Source of the DNA: Caryophanales bacterium UBA6259
GTDB lineage: Bacteria > Bacillota > Bacilli > Tepidibacillales > Tepidibacillaceae
Assembly: GCA_002441135.1 (NCBI GenBank)
Contig: DJVJ01000029.1
Span: forward strand, 1-31,638
Length of the DNA: 31,638 bases
Direction: 5' to 3'
Positions 14,989 to 22,542 of the stretch are shown here, one piece after another; position 1 is the stretch's first letter, and each line of letters opens with the position of its first letter. A program made the position numbers and the translations under genes. The notes beneath the pieces were generated by a model. That model searched no databases and was not told the origin of the DNA. It saw nothing but the letters and a program-made list of their open reading frames with translations.

Positions 14989-16068
14989 ATGGCTAAAATT
15001 TGGAAAAAGGGCTTTCATTCCTCTTCTGTCATCCCATTAAATTCCTTTAAAAATAATAAGATGATTGTAACGGGTCTTGTGACTTTGTTATTACTCGTAT
15101 TTATTGCCCCAATCTCTTATTTCCATTTACAAAAAGAGGTTATCTTAGTTGTAAATGGAGAAGAAAAGGAAATTAAAACCTTTAAGAATACCGTAGAAGA
15201 ATTATTAGTAGAACATTCTATCGTACTAGAACCAAACGATAAAATATCAGCAGCACTTGATGATAATCTAGAGGATGAACAGAAGGTTGTTATTACCCGC
15301 GCTATTTCTTTAAACTTAATAGTTGGTGGTGAGGAAAAAACGGTTTATACCGCTGAGAAAACCGTTGACGAATTACTCAAGGAACAAGAAATAAAGTTGA
15401 ATGAGCTTGACCGAGTAATTCCAAGTCTAGATACCCCACTACAACTTGAGATGTCTGTAGAGGTAATACGGGTAACGAAAGAGATCGTAAAGAAAAAAGA
15501 AGAAGTAAAATTTGGGTTAGTTCGTAAAGCAGACAATGCTCTTGCTTCTGGTCAAGAAAAAGTAGTTAATAAGGGAAAAAATGGTACGGTAGAACGTACA
15601 TATGAGGTAACCTTTGAAAATGGTGTAGAAGTCAATAGTAGCCTTTTGGAAGAATCGGTTGTTGAACCAAAGCTAGATGAAGTAGTGGCTTATGGAACTG
15701 TACAGACCGTTTCAAGAGGCGGGTTAAACTTCAGACCAAGGCAAATATTAGAAAATGTAAGAGTAACGATGTATAGTGCAGGAGCTGAGCATACTGGAAA
15801 AACAGTCAATGATCCTGGCTATGGTATTACCTATACGGGAACAAAAGTGCAAGAAGGAAGGACGATTGCAGTTGATCCAAGAGTCATTCCGTTAGGCTGG
15901 TGGGTATATATAGATGGCTTTGGCTTCCGACGAGCGGAAGACATAGGTGGAGGAGTAAAAGGAAATAGTATTGATATATATACAGATAATAACCAGCAAG
16001 CACTTAATTTTGGAGCAAAACGAGGCTATAAGGTTTATGTAATTGGACCTGAAAAGCCAACAAACTAA
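14989..16068 (+). CDS. yabE: Rpf-like cell wall protein with G5 and 3D domains (YabE)
   Basis: The product has about 359 residues. It has a short basic N terminus, one hydrophobic segment (about residues 25-44), two ubiquitin-like DUF348 repeats (about 50-90 and 105-145), a G5 region (about 165-240) and a C-terminal 3D domain (about 260-350), whose three aspartates lie in AVDPRVIPLG, AEDIGGGVKG and SIDIY. This is the B. subtilis YabE plan, a muralytic enzyme of the Rpf/Sps family acting outside the membrane. The 3D domain resembles MltA-type lytic transglycosylases. Of two adjacent ATGs I prefer 14989, 7 bases after AAAGGAGG; 14986 is 4 bases after it. A terminator follows. Confidence 0.9.
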   Translation: MAKIWKKGFHSSSVIPLNSFKNNKMIVTGLVTLLLLVFIAPISYFHLQKEVILVVNGEEKEIKTFKNTVEELLVEHSIVLEPNDKISAALDDNLEDEQKVVITRAISLNLIVGGEEKTVYTAEKTVDELLKEQEIKLNELDRVIPSLDTPLQLEMSVEVIRVTKEIVKKKEEVKFGLVRKADNALASGQEKVVNKGKNGTVERTYEVTFENGVEVNSSLLEESVVEPKLDEVVAYGTVQTVSRGGLNFRPRQILENVRVTMYSAGAEHTGKTVNDPGYGITYTGTKVQEGRTIAVDPRVIPLGWWVYIDGFGFRRAEDIGGGVKGNSIDIYTDNNQQALNFGAKRGYKVYVIGPEKPTN

Positions 16069-16072
16069 TTGT

Positions 16073-16105
16073 AAAAGGGGGAGAATAATTTCCCCTTTTT
16101 TCTTT
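16073..16105 (+). terminator. Terminator after yabE
   Basis: AAAAGGGG (16073-16080) pairs with CCCCTTTT (16092-16099) and is followed by a T-rich run. It separates yabE from rnmV-ksgA. Confidence 0.85.
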
Positions 16106-16145
16106 TGCTAACTAGATGTGTAAGAAAGTCTTTGGAGGGAAGAAT

Positions 16146-16700
16146 TTGAATATAAAAGAGGTAATTGTTGTAGAGGGTAGACATGATACTATTGCAATAA
16201 AAAACGCGGTAGAAGCAGACACTATTGAGACTGGAGGTTCAGCAATCTCCAAGGAAACCATTGAAAGAATAAGAAAAGCCCAGGAGTTGAGAGGGATAAT
16301 CGTCCTTACTGACCCTGATTATCCGGGTGAGAGGATTAGAAAAATTATTAGTAATTCTGTTCCTGGGGTAAAGCATGCATTTCTTGCAAAAGAAGATGCT
16401 TTAAAGAACAATGATGTAGGGATTGAAAATGCCTCTCCAGAATCGATTAGAAGGGCACTTAATGATGTGAAAACGGAATGGATTGCTCCAGAGGAGACAA
16501 TCTCTTGGGAAACGCTTGTTGACCATGGATTGGTTGGAGGAGAAAAGGCGAAAGAAAAGAGATTGCAATTAGGTAAACGATTAGGAATCGGTTATTGCAA
16601 CGCAAAACAACTACATAAAAGATTAAAAATGTTCCAAGTTGAAGAAGAGGCTTTTCTAGAAGTAATGACAAAGATAAATAAGGGTGATGATCATGAATAA
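16146..16700 (+). CDS. rnmV: Ribonuclease M5
   Basis: The product has 184 residues from the TTG at 16146, with GGAGGGA 6-7 bases before it; an upstream in-frame ATG at 16116 lies before that site. RNase M5 matures the 5' and 3' ends of 5S rRNA in Firmicutes. The Toprim domain fills residues 1-95: VVEGRHD carries the catalytic Glu, and TDPDYPGERIR the DxD metal site. The C-terminal part is the M5 RNA-binding domain. The gene overlaps ksgA by 8 bases, so the two are translationally coupled, an order conserved in Bacillales. It is notable that its substrate, the 5S gene, lies in this window with a degenerate copy. Confidence 0.95.
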   Translation: MNIKEVIVVEGRHDTIAIKNAVEADTIETGGSAISKETIERIRKAQELRGIIVLTDPDYPGERIRKIISNSVPGVKHAFLAKEDALKNNDVGIENASPESIRRALNDVKTEWIAPEETISWETLVDHGLVGGEKAKEKRLQLGKRLGIGYCNAKQLHKRLKMFQVEEEAFLEVMTKINKGDDHE

Positions 16701-17571
16701 CTTTATCTCAAACCCAAGTGAAACAAAGAGAATAATTAAAGAGCATCAATTCACATTTAAAAAGAGTTTGGGACAAAACTTTTTAATTGAACCAAATATT
16801 TTAAATAAAATTGTGGAGAAAGCAGGCGTTTCTAAAGAAACAGCAATTATAGAAATAGGACCTGGGATAGGAGCACTCACACAAAAGCTTGCTGAAAAAG
16901 CAGGAAAGGTAATAGCTGTAGAAATTGACCAGCGATTATTGCCTATATTAAACAAAACCTTAGCAGAATATCCACATGCTGAAGTAATTCATGGGGACGT
17001 CTTAAAGCTATCTTTAAATAAAATTATTGAAGAAAAATTAATGGGTTTTAAAGAAATTAAAATTGTTGCTAATTTACCATATTATATTACTACGCCAATT
17101 ATTATGAAATTATTAGAAGAAAAACTACCAATAACCTCAATAACCGTAATGGTTCAAAAGGAGGTAGGGGAGCGCATCAATGCGCAGCCTGGAACAAAGG
17201 ACTATGGTAGCTTGACTCTTGCAATTCAATATTATGCAGAAAGTAAGATACTATTTACTGTTCCAAAAACCGTATTTATGCCACCACCTAATGTCGATTC
17301 CCTTATTTTACAATTAACAATCCGAGAAACTCCAGCTGTATATGTGGAGAATGAGGAGCTTCTGTTTCAAATTATTAAAACTGGATTTTCACAGAGACGA
17401 AAAACATTATTTAATAATCTGACTCATCAATTGATTGCAAAAGAAAAAAAAGCAGAGTTGGAGCAGCTTTTACAGTCCATTGATATAAACCCACAAAGAA
17501 GAGCGGAAACGTTAACTATTGAAGAGTTTGCTAAGCTATCTGCGAAAATAGAGCCAATAATAACGAAATAA
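16693..17571 (+). CDS. ksgA: 16S rRNA dimethyladenosine transferase KsgA
   Basis: The product has 292 residues, the same as B. subtilis KsgA. It dimethylates A1518 and A1519 of 16S rRNA late in small-subunit assembly. SLGQNFLIEPN near residue 28 is the family signature, IEIGPGIGALT the SAM motif I, and NLPYYITTPI (near 125) the catalytic NLPY motif. The ATG at 16693, inside the end of rnmV, is preceded by AAGGG at a proper distance; two upstream in-frame starts (16684, 16687) lie too close to it. The gene yabG, which follows ksgA in B. subtilis, is absent: the veg promoters begin right at the ksgA stop. Confidence 0.96.
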   Translation: MNNFISNPSETKRIIKEHQFTFKKSLGQNFLIEPNILNKIVEKAGVSKETAIIEIGPGIGALTQKLAEKAGKVIAVEIDQRLLPILNKTLAEYPHAEVIHGDVLKLSLNKIIEEKLMGFKEIKIVANLPYYITTPIIMKLLEEKLPITSITVMVQKEVGERINAQPGTKDYGSLTLAIQYYAESKILFTVPKTVFMPPPNVDSLILQLTIRETPAVYVENEELLFQIIKTGFSQRRKTLFNNLTHQLIAKEKKAELEQLLQSIDINPQRRAETLTIEEFAKLSAKIEPIITK

Positions 17572-17576
17572 AATTA

Positions 17577-17606
17577 TTGACAACATGTTTGTATCACTGT
17601 TATAAT
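17577..17606 (+). promoter_or_regulatory. veg promoter P1 (upstream, sigma A)
   Basis: TTGACA (17577-17582), 18 bases, TATAAT (17601-17606): a perfect consensus in both hexamers. It is the first of two tandem promoters before veg. Confidence 0.8.
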
Positions 17607-17618
17607 TATTTAATTTGT

Positions 17619-17647
17619 TTGACAAGGCCTGTCTATTGTGTTATACT
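17619..17647 (+). promoter_or_regulatory. veg promoter P2 (downstream, sigma A)
   Basis: TTGACA (17619-17624), 17 bases, TATACT (17642-17647). B. subtilis veg is also known for tandem, very strong promoters. The start codon lies 29 bases after the -10. Confidence 0.85.
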
Positions 17648-17676
17648 ATTACTCGTAGAGAGGTGGTAGTACAAAA

Positions 17677-17949
17677 ATGGCCAATAATACCCTTGCCCTT
17701 ATCAAAAATAACTTAGATGGTTATATAGGTGAAAAAATTTTGTTAAAAGCAAATGGTGGGCGAAGAAAAACCATTGAACGTTTTGGTGTTTTGGAGGAAA
17801 CCTACCCTTCAGTTTTTATTGTAAAGTTAGATGAAGATCAACATTCGTTTAAGCGTGTATCATATTCTTATGCTGATATACTTACAGAAACCGTAGAATT
17901 GACTATTGTAACGAATGGCGGACAAATTAAAATAACACATCAGGCATAA
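17677..17949 (+). CDS. veg: Veg protein
   Basis: The product has 90 residues against 86 in B. subtilis. The middle, NLDGYIGEKILLKANGGRRK (residues 13-32), is the family signature, and the remainder fits a small beta-barrel. In B. subtilis Veg is made at very high levels and promotes biofilm formation through an effect on SinR; how it acts is not fully settled. Two strong tandem promoters drive it, and it ends in its own terminator, so it is a single-gene transcript. The ribosome binding site GAGAGGTGG is at a somewhat long distance from the ATG. Confidence 0.93.
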   Translation: MANNTLALIKNNLDGYIGEKILLKANGGRRKTIERFGVLEETYPSVFIVKLDEDQHSFKRVSYSYADILTETVELTIVTNGGQIKITHQA

Positions 17950-17973
17950 TTGCATAACGGAAACGTATAAAAG

Positions 17974-17999
17974 GTGGAACCATTGGTTCTGCTTTTTTT
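17974..17999 (+). terminator. Terminator after veg
   Basis: GTGGAACC (17974-17981) pairs with GGTTCTGC (17985-17992) and is followed by a run of Ts. Confidence 0.85.
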
Positions 18000-18008
18000 C
18001 TTTTAGCA

Positions 18009-18039
18009 TCAATACCAAAAGAATGAACAGGTTATACTA
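18009..18039 (+). promoter_or_regulatory. Putative sigma G promoter of sspF
   Basis: TCAATA (18009-18014), 18 bases, TATACTA (18033-18039). This fits the sigma G pattern TGnATA, 17-18 bases, CATACTA with one mismatch in each box. sspF of B. subtilis is sigma G dependent. The spacing is the same as at spoVT. Confidence 0.5.
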
Positions 18040-18071
18040 AAAATGTCCACGCTAATGAAGGAGGTTATTTG

Positions 18072-18257
18072 ATGAGCCGTCGAAGAGGTGGAGTTATGTC
18101 AGAGAAATTTAAAGAAGAATTAGCAAAGGAACTAGGATTTTATGACAAGGTTCAAAAGGATGGTTGGGGCGGTATTACAACTCGTGAAGCTGGGAGTATG
18201 GTAAAGAGAGCTATCGAGATAGCTGAACAACAATTGGCGGAACAGGGTCGTTCGTAA
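18072..18257 (+). CDS. sspF: Alpha/beta-type small acid-soluble spore protein SspF
   Basis: The product has 61 residues. The sequence MSRRRGGVMSEKFKEELAKE, then the GFYDKVQKDGWGGI block and the MVKRAIEIAEQQ end, mark it as the SspF member of the alpha/beta SASP family. SASPs coat spore DNA and protect it from damage; the family's GPR cleavage-type region lies in the first third. The ATG at 18072 sits 6 bases after AAGGAGGT; a TTG one codon earlier is less likely. It has a candidate sigma G promoter and its own terminator. It is direct evidence that the organism forms endospores. Confidence 0.95.
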   Translation: MSRRRGGVMSEKFKEELAKELGFYDKVQKDGWGGITTREAGSMVKRAIEIAEQQLAEQGRS

Positions 18258-18284
18258 TCAAATAATAAAGATTATGCAGTGGAC

Positions 18285-18313
18285 AAAGCTAGGGATTTCC
18301 CTAGCTTTTTTCT
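18285..18313 (+). terminator. Terminator after sspF
   Basis: AAAGCTAGGG (18285-18294) pairs exactly with CCCTAGCTTT (18299-18308), loop ATTT, followed by more Ts. Confidence 0.9.
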
Positions 18314-18368
18314 TTTTATAAGAAATGGTAAAATATAAAAATGGAAGAAGTTAAAGGCGGTGTTTTTA

Positions 18369-19232
18369 ATGAGGATATGGGAGAAGGCTCCTGCCAAGAT
18401 AAATCTAACCTTAGATGTTATAGGAAAAAGAGATGATGGGTATCATGAAGTGGAAATGATCATGACCACAGTGGATTTATCAGATAGACTCTCTTTTCAA
18501 AGTCTTGAAGGGGATCAAATTATTTTAGAGTCGAATTCAGGGATTGTACCAAATGATGAGCGAAACCTTGTTTATAGAGCAGCACAATTAGTGAAGAAGG
18601 AATACAATCTAAAAAAAGGGGTTCATATTTATCTAGAAAAGAATATTCCTGTAGCGGCTGGGTTAGCTGGTGGCAGTAGTGATGCTGCTGCTACACTAAG
18701 AGGACTGAACCGATTATGGAGATTAGGACTTTCAACAGAGCAATTATTAGTATTAGGGGAAAAAATTGGATCGGATGTCCCTTTTTGTATTCTTGGAGGA
18801 ACTGCTTTAGCTACGGGTAGAGGAGAAAAACTTGAGCCTATCGCATCGCCTCCTTCTGCTTGGGTGATTTTAGCAAAGCTGCCAATGGGTGTATCTACGA
18901 GTGATGTTTATGGAGGGTTAAATCTTGACAATGTTATAAAGCATCCAGATACCAAAATGATGATAACGGCGTTAGAGGATAAAAACTATCCATTGATGAC
19001 ACATTTGCTTAGTAACGTTCTAGAAGAGGTTACTTTTGAATTATATCCAAAGGTAAAACAGCTAAAGGAACAAATGAAGCTGTTTGGAGCAGATGGTGTA
19101 TTAATGTCAGGTAGTGGGCCGACCGTATATGCGATTGTGAATAAGGAATCAAAGGTAAAAAGGATATATAATGCATTAAGAGGTTTTTGTAAGGAAGTTT
19201 ATGCAGTTCGGATTTTAGGAAGAAACGTCTAG
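18369..19232 (+). CDS. ispE: 4-diphosphocytidyl-2-C-methyl-D-erythritol kinase
   Basis: The product has 287 residues. IspE is the ATP-dependent GHMP kinase of the MEP (non-mevalonate) isoprenoid pathway, so the organism makes isoprenoids by that route. KAPAKINLTLDV near residue 8 is the first GHMP motif, PVAAGLAGGSSDAAATLRG (about 94-112) the ATP-binding loop, and LMSGSGPTVYAI the third motif. The ATG at 18369 follows AAAGGCGGTG; a GTG three codons earlier is embedded in that site. The neighbours sspF and purR are the same as in B. subtilis. Confidence 0.95.
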   Translation: MRIWEKAPAKINLTLDVIGKRDDGYHEVEMIMTTVDLSDRLSFQSLEGDQIILESNSGIVPNDERNLVYRAAQLVKKEYNLKKGVHIYLEKNIPVAAGLAGGSSDAAATLRGLNRLWRLGLSTEQLLVLGEKIGSDVPFCILGGTALATGRGEKLEPIASPPSAWVILAKLPMGVSTSDVYGGLNLDNVIKHPDTKMMITALEDKNYPLMTHLLSNVLEEVTFELYPKVKQLKEQMKLFGADGVLMSGSGPTVYAIVNKESKVKRIYNALRGFCKEVYAVRILGRNV

Positions 19233-19238
19233 CTATTT

Positions 19239-19275
19239 ACGAATATTAATGATATATTATTTGAAAAATATTCGT
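19239..19275. promoter_or_regulatory. PurBox-like inverted pair before purR (also terminator-like)
   Basis: ACGAATATT (19239-19247) and AATATTCGT (19267-19275) are exact inverted repeats 19 bases apart, each with the central CGAA of a PurBox in opposite orientation. B. subtilis PurR binds such CGAA pairs separated by 16-17 bases and represses its own operon. The second arm is followed by a T run, so the same sequence could also form an ispE terminator. The two readings are not exclusive. Confidence 0.5.
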
Positions 19276-19291
19276 TTTTTTGGAGGTAAGT

Positions 19292-20143
19292 ATGAGTAAG
19301 CTACGTCGAAGTGAAAGAATAGTGGATTTGACACAATATTTTATTTCTCATCCACATACTTTAATTCCCTTGTCTTTATTTGCAGAACGCTTTCAATCTG
19401 CCAAATCTTCGATTAGCGAAGATATCGATATTGTTCAAGAGATGTTTAAACAACGAGGAATTGGAGAATTAATTACCTTAGCTGGGGCAGCAGGGGGAGT
19501 TAAATTCATACCGAAAATTTCAAAAGAAGAGGCCGAAGATTCAATTATTACTATTTGTAAAGAATTATCACATAAAGAAAGATTACTGCCAGGTGGATAC
19601 TTATATATGTCAGACATTATCGGCAATCCTAATCGATTACGACAAATAGGAAGAATGTTTGCTTCTTATTTTGCTCATGAAGCGATTGATGCTGTTTTAA
19701 CGGTTGAGACAAAAGGAATCCCTTTGGCCCACGCGACAGCAAATTATTTAAATGTTCCAGTGGTTATTGTAAGAAGGGATGCAAAAATCACGGAAGGTTC
19801 CGTCGTTTCGATTAATTATTTGTCTGGATCCTCTAAAAGAATGCAAACGATGTTTCTAGCGCGTAGAGCCTTAAAAGAAAATTCAAATGTGCTTATCATT
19901 GACGATTTCATGAAGGTTGGCGGAACCATTAAAGGATTAATTGGTTTGTTAAAGGAATTCAATGCTAATTTGAAAGGTATTGGCGTTTTAGTAGAAACCG
20001 ATGGCGCTGATGAGCGACTTGTAGAAAATTATGTTTCTTTAGCAAAGCTCGTTCATGTGAATGAAAAGGATGAAATGGTAGATGTTCAGCTAGGAAATTA
20101 TTTTGAAAGGGGAAAATACAATGAAGTCAATCTCAACAAATAA
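19292..20143 (+). CDS. purR: Purine operon repressor PurR
   Basis: The product has 283 residues. The N-terminal winged helix-turn-helix (about residues 1-73, MSKLRRSERIVDLTQYF start) binds PurBoxes. The C-terminal phosphoribosyltransferase-like domain binds PRPP as inducer through VLIIDDFMKVGGTIKG (near 200-215). High PRPP releases the repressor from pur genes. The ATG at 19292 was chosen with GGAGGT 5-6 bases upstream; a TTG four codons earlier is inside that site. ridA overlaps its end by 23 bases, as the conserved purR-yabJ operon. A CGAA inverted pair upstream suggests self-regulation. prs, which makes PRPP, lies 2.5 kb downstream. Confidence 0.95.
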   Translation: MSKLRRSERIVDLTQYFISHPHTLIPLSLFAERFQSAKSSISEDIDIVQEMFKQRGIGELITLAGAAGGVKFIPKISKEEAEDSIITICKELSHKERLLPGGYLYMSDIIGNPNRLRQIGRMFASYFAHEAIDAVLTVETKGIPLAHATANYLNVPVVIVRRDAKITEGSVVSINYLSGSSKRMQTMFLARRALKENSNVLIIDDFMKVGGTIKGLIGLLKEFNANLKGIGVLVETDGADERLVENYVSLAKLVHVNEKDEMVDVQLGNYFERGKYNEVNLNK

Positions 20144-20495
20144 TTCACCGCAAGCAATTGGACCATATTCTCAAGGGATGATAGCATCACCGTTTTTATT
20201 TATTTCTGGGCAAATTCCTTTAACTCCAGAAGGAATCCTAGTAGAAGGTGGAATCAAGGAACAAACAGAGCAAGTAATGAAAAATCTCTATGGTATTTTA
20301 AGTTCTCAAGGCCTTGATTTTAACAACGTTGCTAAAACCACCATTTTTTTAGGGGACATGAATGATTTTGCTACAGTGAATGAAATATATGAGTCATATA
20401 TGAAAGAACACAAGCCTGCTAGGTCTACTGTAGAGGTCTCAAAACTGCCTAAAAACGTAAAAATAGAAATCGAAGCTATTGCATTTATTGAATAA
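20121..20495 (+). CDS. ridA: RidA family reactive intermediate deaminase (YabJ)
   Basis: The product has 124 residues from the ATG at 20121, behind AAAGGGGA. RidA (YjgF/YER057c/UK114) proteins are trimers that hydrolyse reactive enamine and imine intermediates made by PLP enzymes. The family motifs GPYSQGMIA near residue 14, FISGQIPLTPEG, and ARSTVEVSKLPKNVKIEIEAIA near the end (with the catalytic Arg) are present. It overlaps purR by 23 bases in another frame, so translation is likely coupled. In B. subtilis the same gene, yabJ, is required for full purR function and follows it. Confidence 0.95.
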   Translation: MKSISTNNSPQAIGPYSQGMIASPFLFISGQIPLTPEGILVEGGIKEQTEQVMKNLYGILSSQGLDFNNVAKTTIFLGDMNDFATVNEIYESYMKEHKPARSTVEVSKLPKNVKIEIEAIAFIE

Positions 20496-20540
20496 AGCCA
20501 ATTATTAGAAAAATTTTTATTTTTTTTGTCATTTTTTAGA

Positions 20541-20567
20541 AGGATTTCTAATAATTTTATCGAATTA
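20541..20567 (+). promoter_or_regulatory. Sigma H promoter of spoVG
   Basis: AGGATTT (20541-20547), 11 bases, then ATCGAATTA (20559-20567). This matches the sigma H pattern RnAGGAwWW, 11-12 bases, RnnGAATww in full. spoVG of B. subtilis is the classic sigma H target, with AbrB binding the AT-rich DNA upstream, which is also AT-rich here. Confidence 0.85.
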
Positions 20568-20608
20568 GTATCCCAAGTTTCTTTTATGGGAAAAGGTGGT
20601 GAGACAGA

Positions 20609-20887
20609 ATGGAAGTGACAGATGTTAGACTTCGCCGTGTTAACACGGAAGGCCGTATGAAAGCAATTGCTTCAATTACAATTGATAATGAATTCGTTGT
20701 TCACGATATTCGTGTAATTGATGGCAACAATGGGCTATTTGTAGCAATGCCAAGTAAAAGAACTCCAGATGGTGAGTTTAGGGATATTGCCCATCCTATT
20801 TCTTCTTCTACACGTCAGAAGATTCAAGACGCAGTATTAGCGGAATACGAAAATGCTGGTGAAGAGGAATTGGTTGCTGGCGCATAG
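20609..20887 (+). CDS. spoVG: Septation/RNA-binding regulator SpoVG
   Basis: The product has 92 residues (97 in B. subtilis). The start MEVTDVRLRRVNTEGRMKAI and the LFVAMPSKRTPDGEFRDIAHPI block are the family signature. SpoVG affects asymmetric septation and stage V, and binds nucleic acid in several Firmicutes. The ribosome binding site AAAGGTGGTGA lies upstream at good distance. It has a sigma H promoter and its own terminator, and AbrB (encoded in this window) is the known repressor, which places it in the Spo0A-AbrB-sigma H cascade. Confidence 0.96.
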   Translation: MEVTDVRLRRVNTEGRMKAIASITIDNEFVVHDIRVIDGNNGLFVAMPSKRTPDGEFRDIAHPISSSTRQKIQDAVLAEYENAGEEELVAGA

Positions 20888-20923
20888 GCATTTATATATT
20901 AATTGGACTTACTTTAGGGGAAG

Positions 20924-20951
20924 GAGAGCTCGATATGGGTTCTCTTTTTTT
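20924..20951 (+). terminator. Terminator after spoVG
   Basis: GAGAGCTC (20924-20931) pairs with GGGTTCTC (20937-20944) around GATAT, followed by a run of Ts. Confidence 0.85.
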
Positions 20952-21070
20952 GTACTTTAAAAAAGTTTTTCTATCCGAAATAAGAGCAGCTAACCTTTTG
21001 CCTGCGCTTTAAAAGGGCTTGGCAAAAGCCATGCTTTTCTAATTTTTTCTGATAAGAAAAATAACTTCTC

Positions 21071-21105
21071 TATATCTTGAAAATGGGCGCTATTTAAGAT
21101 ATAGT
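21071..21105 (+). promoter_or_regulatory. Sigma A promoter of glmU with overlapping dyad
   Basis: TTGAAA (21077-21082), 17 bases, TATAGT (21100-21105). A perfect 8-bp inverted repeat, TATATCTT (21071-21078) and AAGATATA (21096-21103), covers both hexamers and looks like an operator. No regulator can be named. A second stem lies upstream (TTTTGCC at about 20996, GGCAAAA at about 21020). No known riboswitch was recognised in the leader. Confidence 0.5.
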
Positions 21106-21150
21106 CAGGGTGGGTAAAAAAGAGCGGTAACTGGAGGGAACAAAAAGCCT

Positions 21151-22542
21151 ATGTCCAATTTATATGCCATCGTTTTAGCTGCTGGTCAAGGAACCAGAAT
21201 GAAGTCAAAGAAGAGTAAGGTAATGCATCAAGTGAATGGCGAGCCAATGATTGGTCATGTAGTAAATACATTACAAAAACTCGGAGTAGAAGAGATTGTA
21301 GTTGTGGTTGGTCATCAAGGGGAATCTATTCAAGAATATTTTGGTAATCGAGTTCAATTTGTTTGGCAGCAAGAGCAACTTGGTACAGCACATGCTGTAA
21401 AGCAAGCAAAATTGCTGTTGCAAGGCAAAGAGGGAACTACTCTTGTTGTGATGGGAGATACTCCACTCATTACGCTCGATACATTAGAATTGTTAGTAAA
21501 TGAGCACAAGCAGAAGAATGCAAAAGCAACTATTCTTACCACAATGGTAGATAACCCAACTGGCTATGGTCGAATTTTAAGGGATAGTCAGGATAAAGTA
21601 TATGGAGTAGTAGAAGAAAAGGATGCTAACGCTGAACAGAAATTAATCACGGAGATTAATACTGGAACCTACGTTTTTGATAATCAGAAGCTTTTTACCT
21701 CTCTAGATAAAGTAGATAATAATAATGCACAAGGGGAATATTATTTACCTGATGTGATAAGCATACTAGTAAATGCTCAGGAAATGATTGCTGCATATTC
21801 AACAATAAAGTCCTGGGAAATTATTGGAATCAATGATCGGGTTGCATTAGCTGAGGCAGAAAAGTTAATGAGAAAGCATATTAATCTTCAGCATATGAAA
21901 GCTGGAGTCACTATAATAGATCCAGATACTACTTATATTGAAAACGAAGTAGAAATCGGAATGGATACCATAATTTATCCGCAAACCTATTTAAAAGGGA
22001 AAACAAAGATTGGGTCTGAGGCTGTGATTGGGCCTGATGTAGATATGATAGATACAACAGTAGGTAGTTTTGTAACGATTACCCACTCAGTAGTTATGTC
22101 CTCGTATATCGAAGATTCGGTAAAGGTTGGCCCTTATGCATATATTAGGCCAGGAACATATATTCATGAGTCCGCAAAAATTGGGGATTTTGTGGAAGTT
22201 AAAAATTCAACGATTGGCAAAGGCACTAAGATTCCTCATCTTTCCTATATTGGGGACACTACTTTAGGAAATAATGTTAATATTGGAGCAGGAACAATTA
22301 CCGTGAATTACGACGGATTTAAAAAGCATCGAACTGAAGTAGGGGATAATGCATTTGTTGGATGTAATTCTAATTTGGTAGCTCCCGTAACTATTGGCAA
22401 AGATGTATATGTTGCTGCTGGTTCAACCATTACAGATCATGTTCCGGATTATGGTTTGGCAGTAGCACGTGCGAGACAAGTGAACAAAGAAGATTACGTA
22501 AAAAAAATAAGGGAAAAGAAACAAGACGAGAACAAAAATTAA
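21151..22542 (+). CDS. glmU: Bifunctional UDP-N-acetylglucosamine pyrophosphorylase / glucosamine-1-phosphate acetyltransferase
   Basis: The product has 463 residues. It makes UDP-GlcNAc for peptidoglycan and wall polymers. The N-terminal pyrophosphorylase (about 1-230) shows LAAGQGTRMKSKKSKVMH (residues 9-26) and the uridyl-binding QQEQLGTAHA. The C-terminal half is a left-handed beta helix of hexapeptide repeats (about 250-450), with IRPGTYIHESAKIGDFVEVKNS and the acetyltransferase GAGTITVNYDG motif. The ribosome binding site GGAGGG is about 13 bases from the ATG, rather far. The order spoVG-glmU-prs-ctc is conserved in Bacillales. Confidence 0.97.
   Translation: MSNLYAIVLAAGQGTRMKSKKSKVMHQVNGEPMIGHVVNTLQKLGVEEIVVVVGHQGESIQEYFGNRVQFVWQQEQLGTAHAVKQAKLLLQGKEGTTLVVMGDTPLITLDTLELLVNEHKQKNAKATILTTMVDNPTGYGRILRDSQDKVYGVVEEKDANAEQKLITEINTGTYVFDNQKLFTSLDKVDNNNAQGEYYLPDVISILVNAQEMIAAYSTIKSWEIIGINDRVALAEAEKLMRKHINLQHMKAGVTIIDPDTTYIENEVEIGMDTIIYPQTYLKGKTKIGSEAVIGPDVDMIDTTVGSFVTITHSVVMSSYIEDSVKVGPYAYIRPGTYIHESAKIGDFVEVKNSTIGKGTKIPHLSYIGDTTLGNNVNIGAGTITVNYDGFKKHRTEVGDNAFVGCNSNLVAPVTIGKDVYVAAGSTITDHVPDYGLAVARARQVNKEDYVKKIREKKQDENKN

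Noticed and set aside
20950..21150. Riboswitch in the glmU leader
   Set aside because: The stems do not match any riboswitch consensus I know; a promoter with an overlapping dyad explains the region better.
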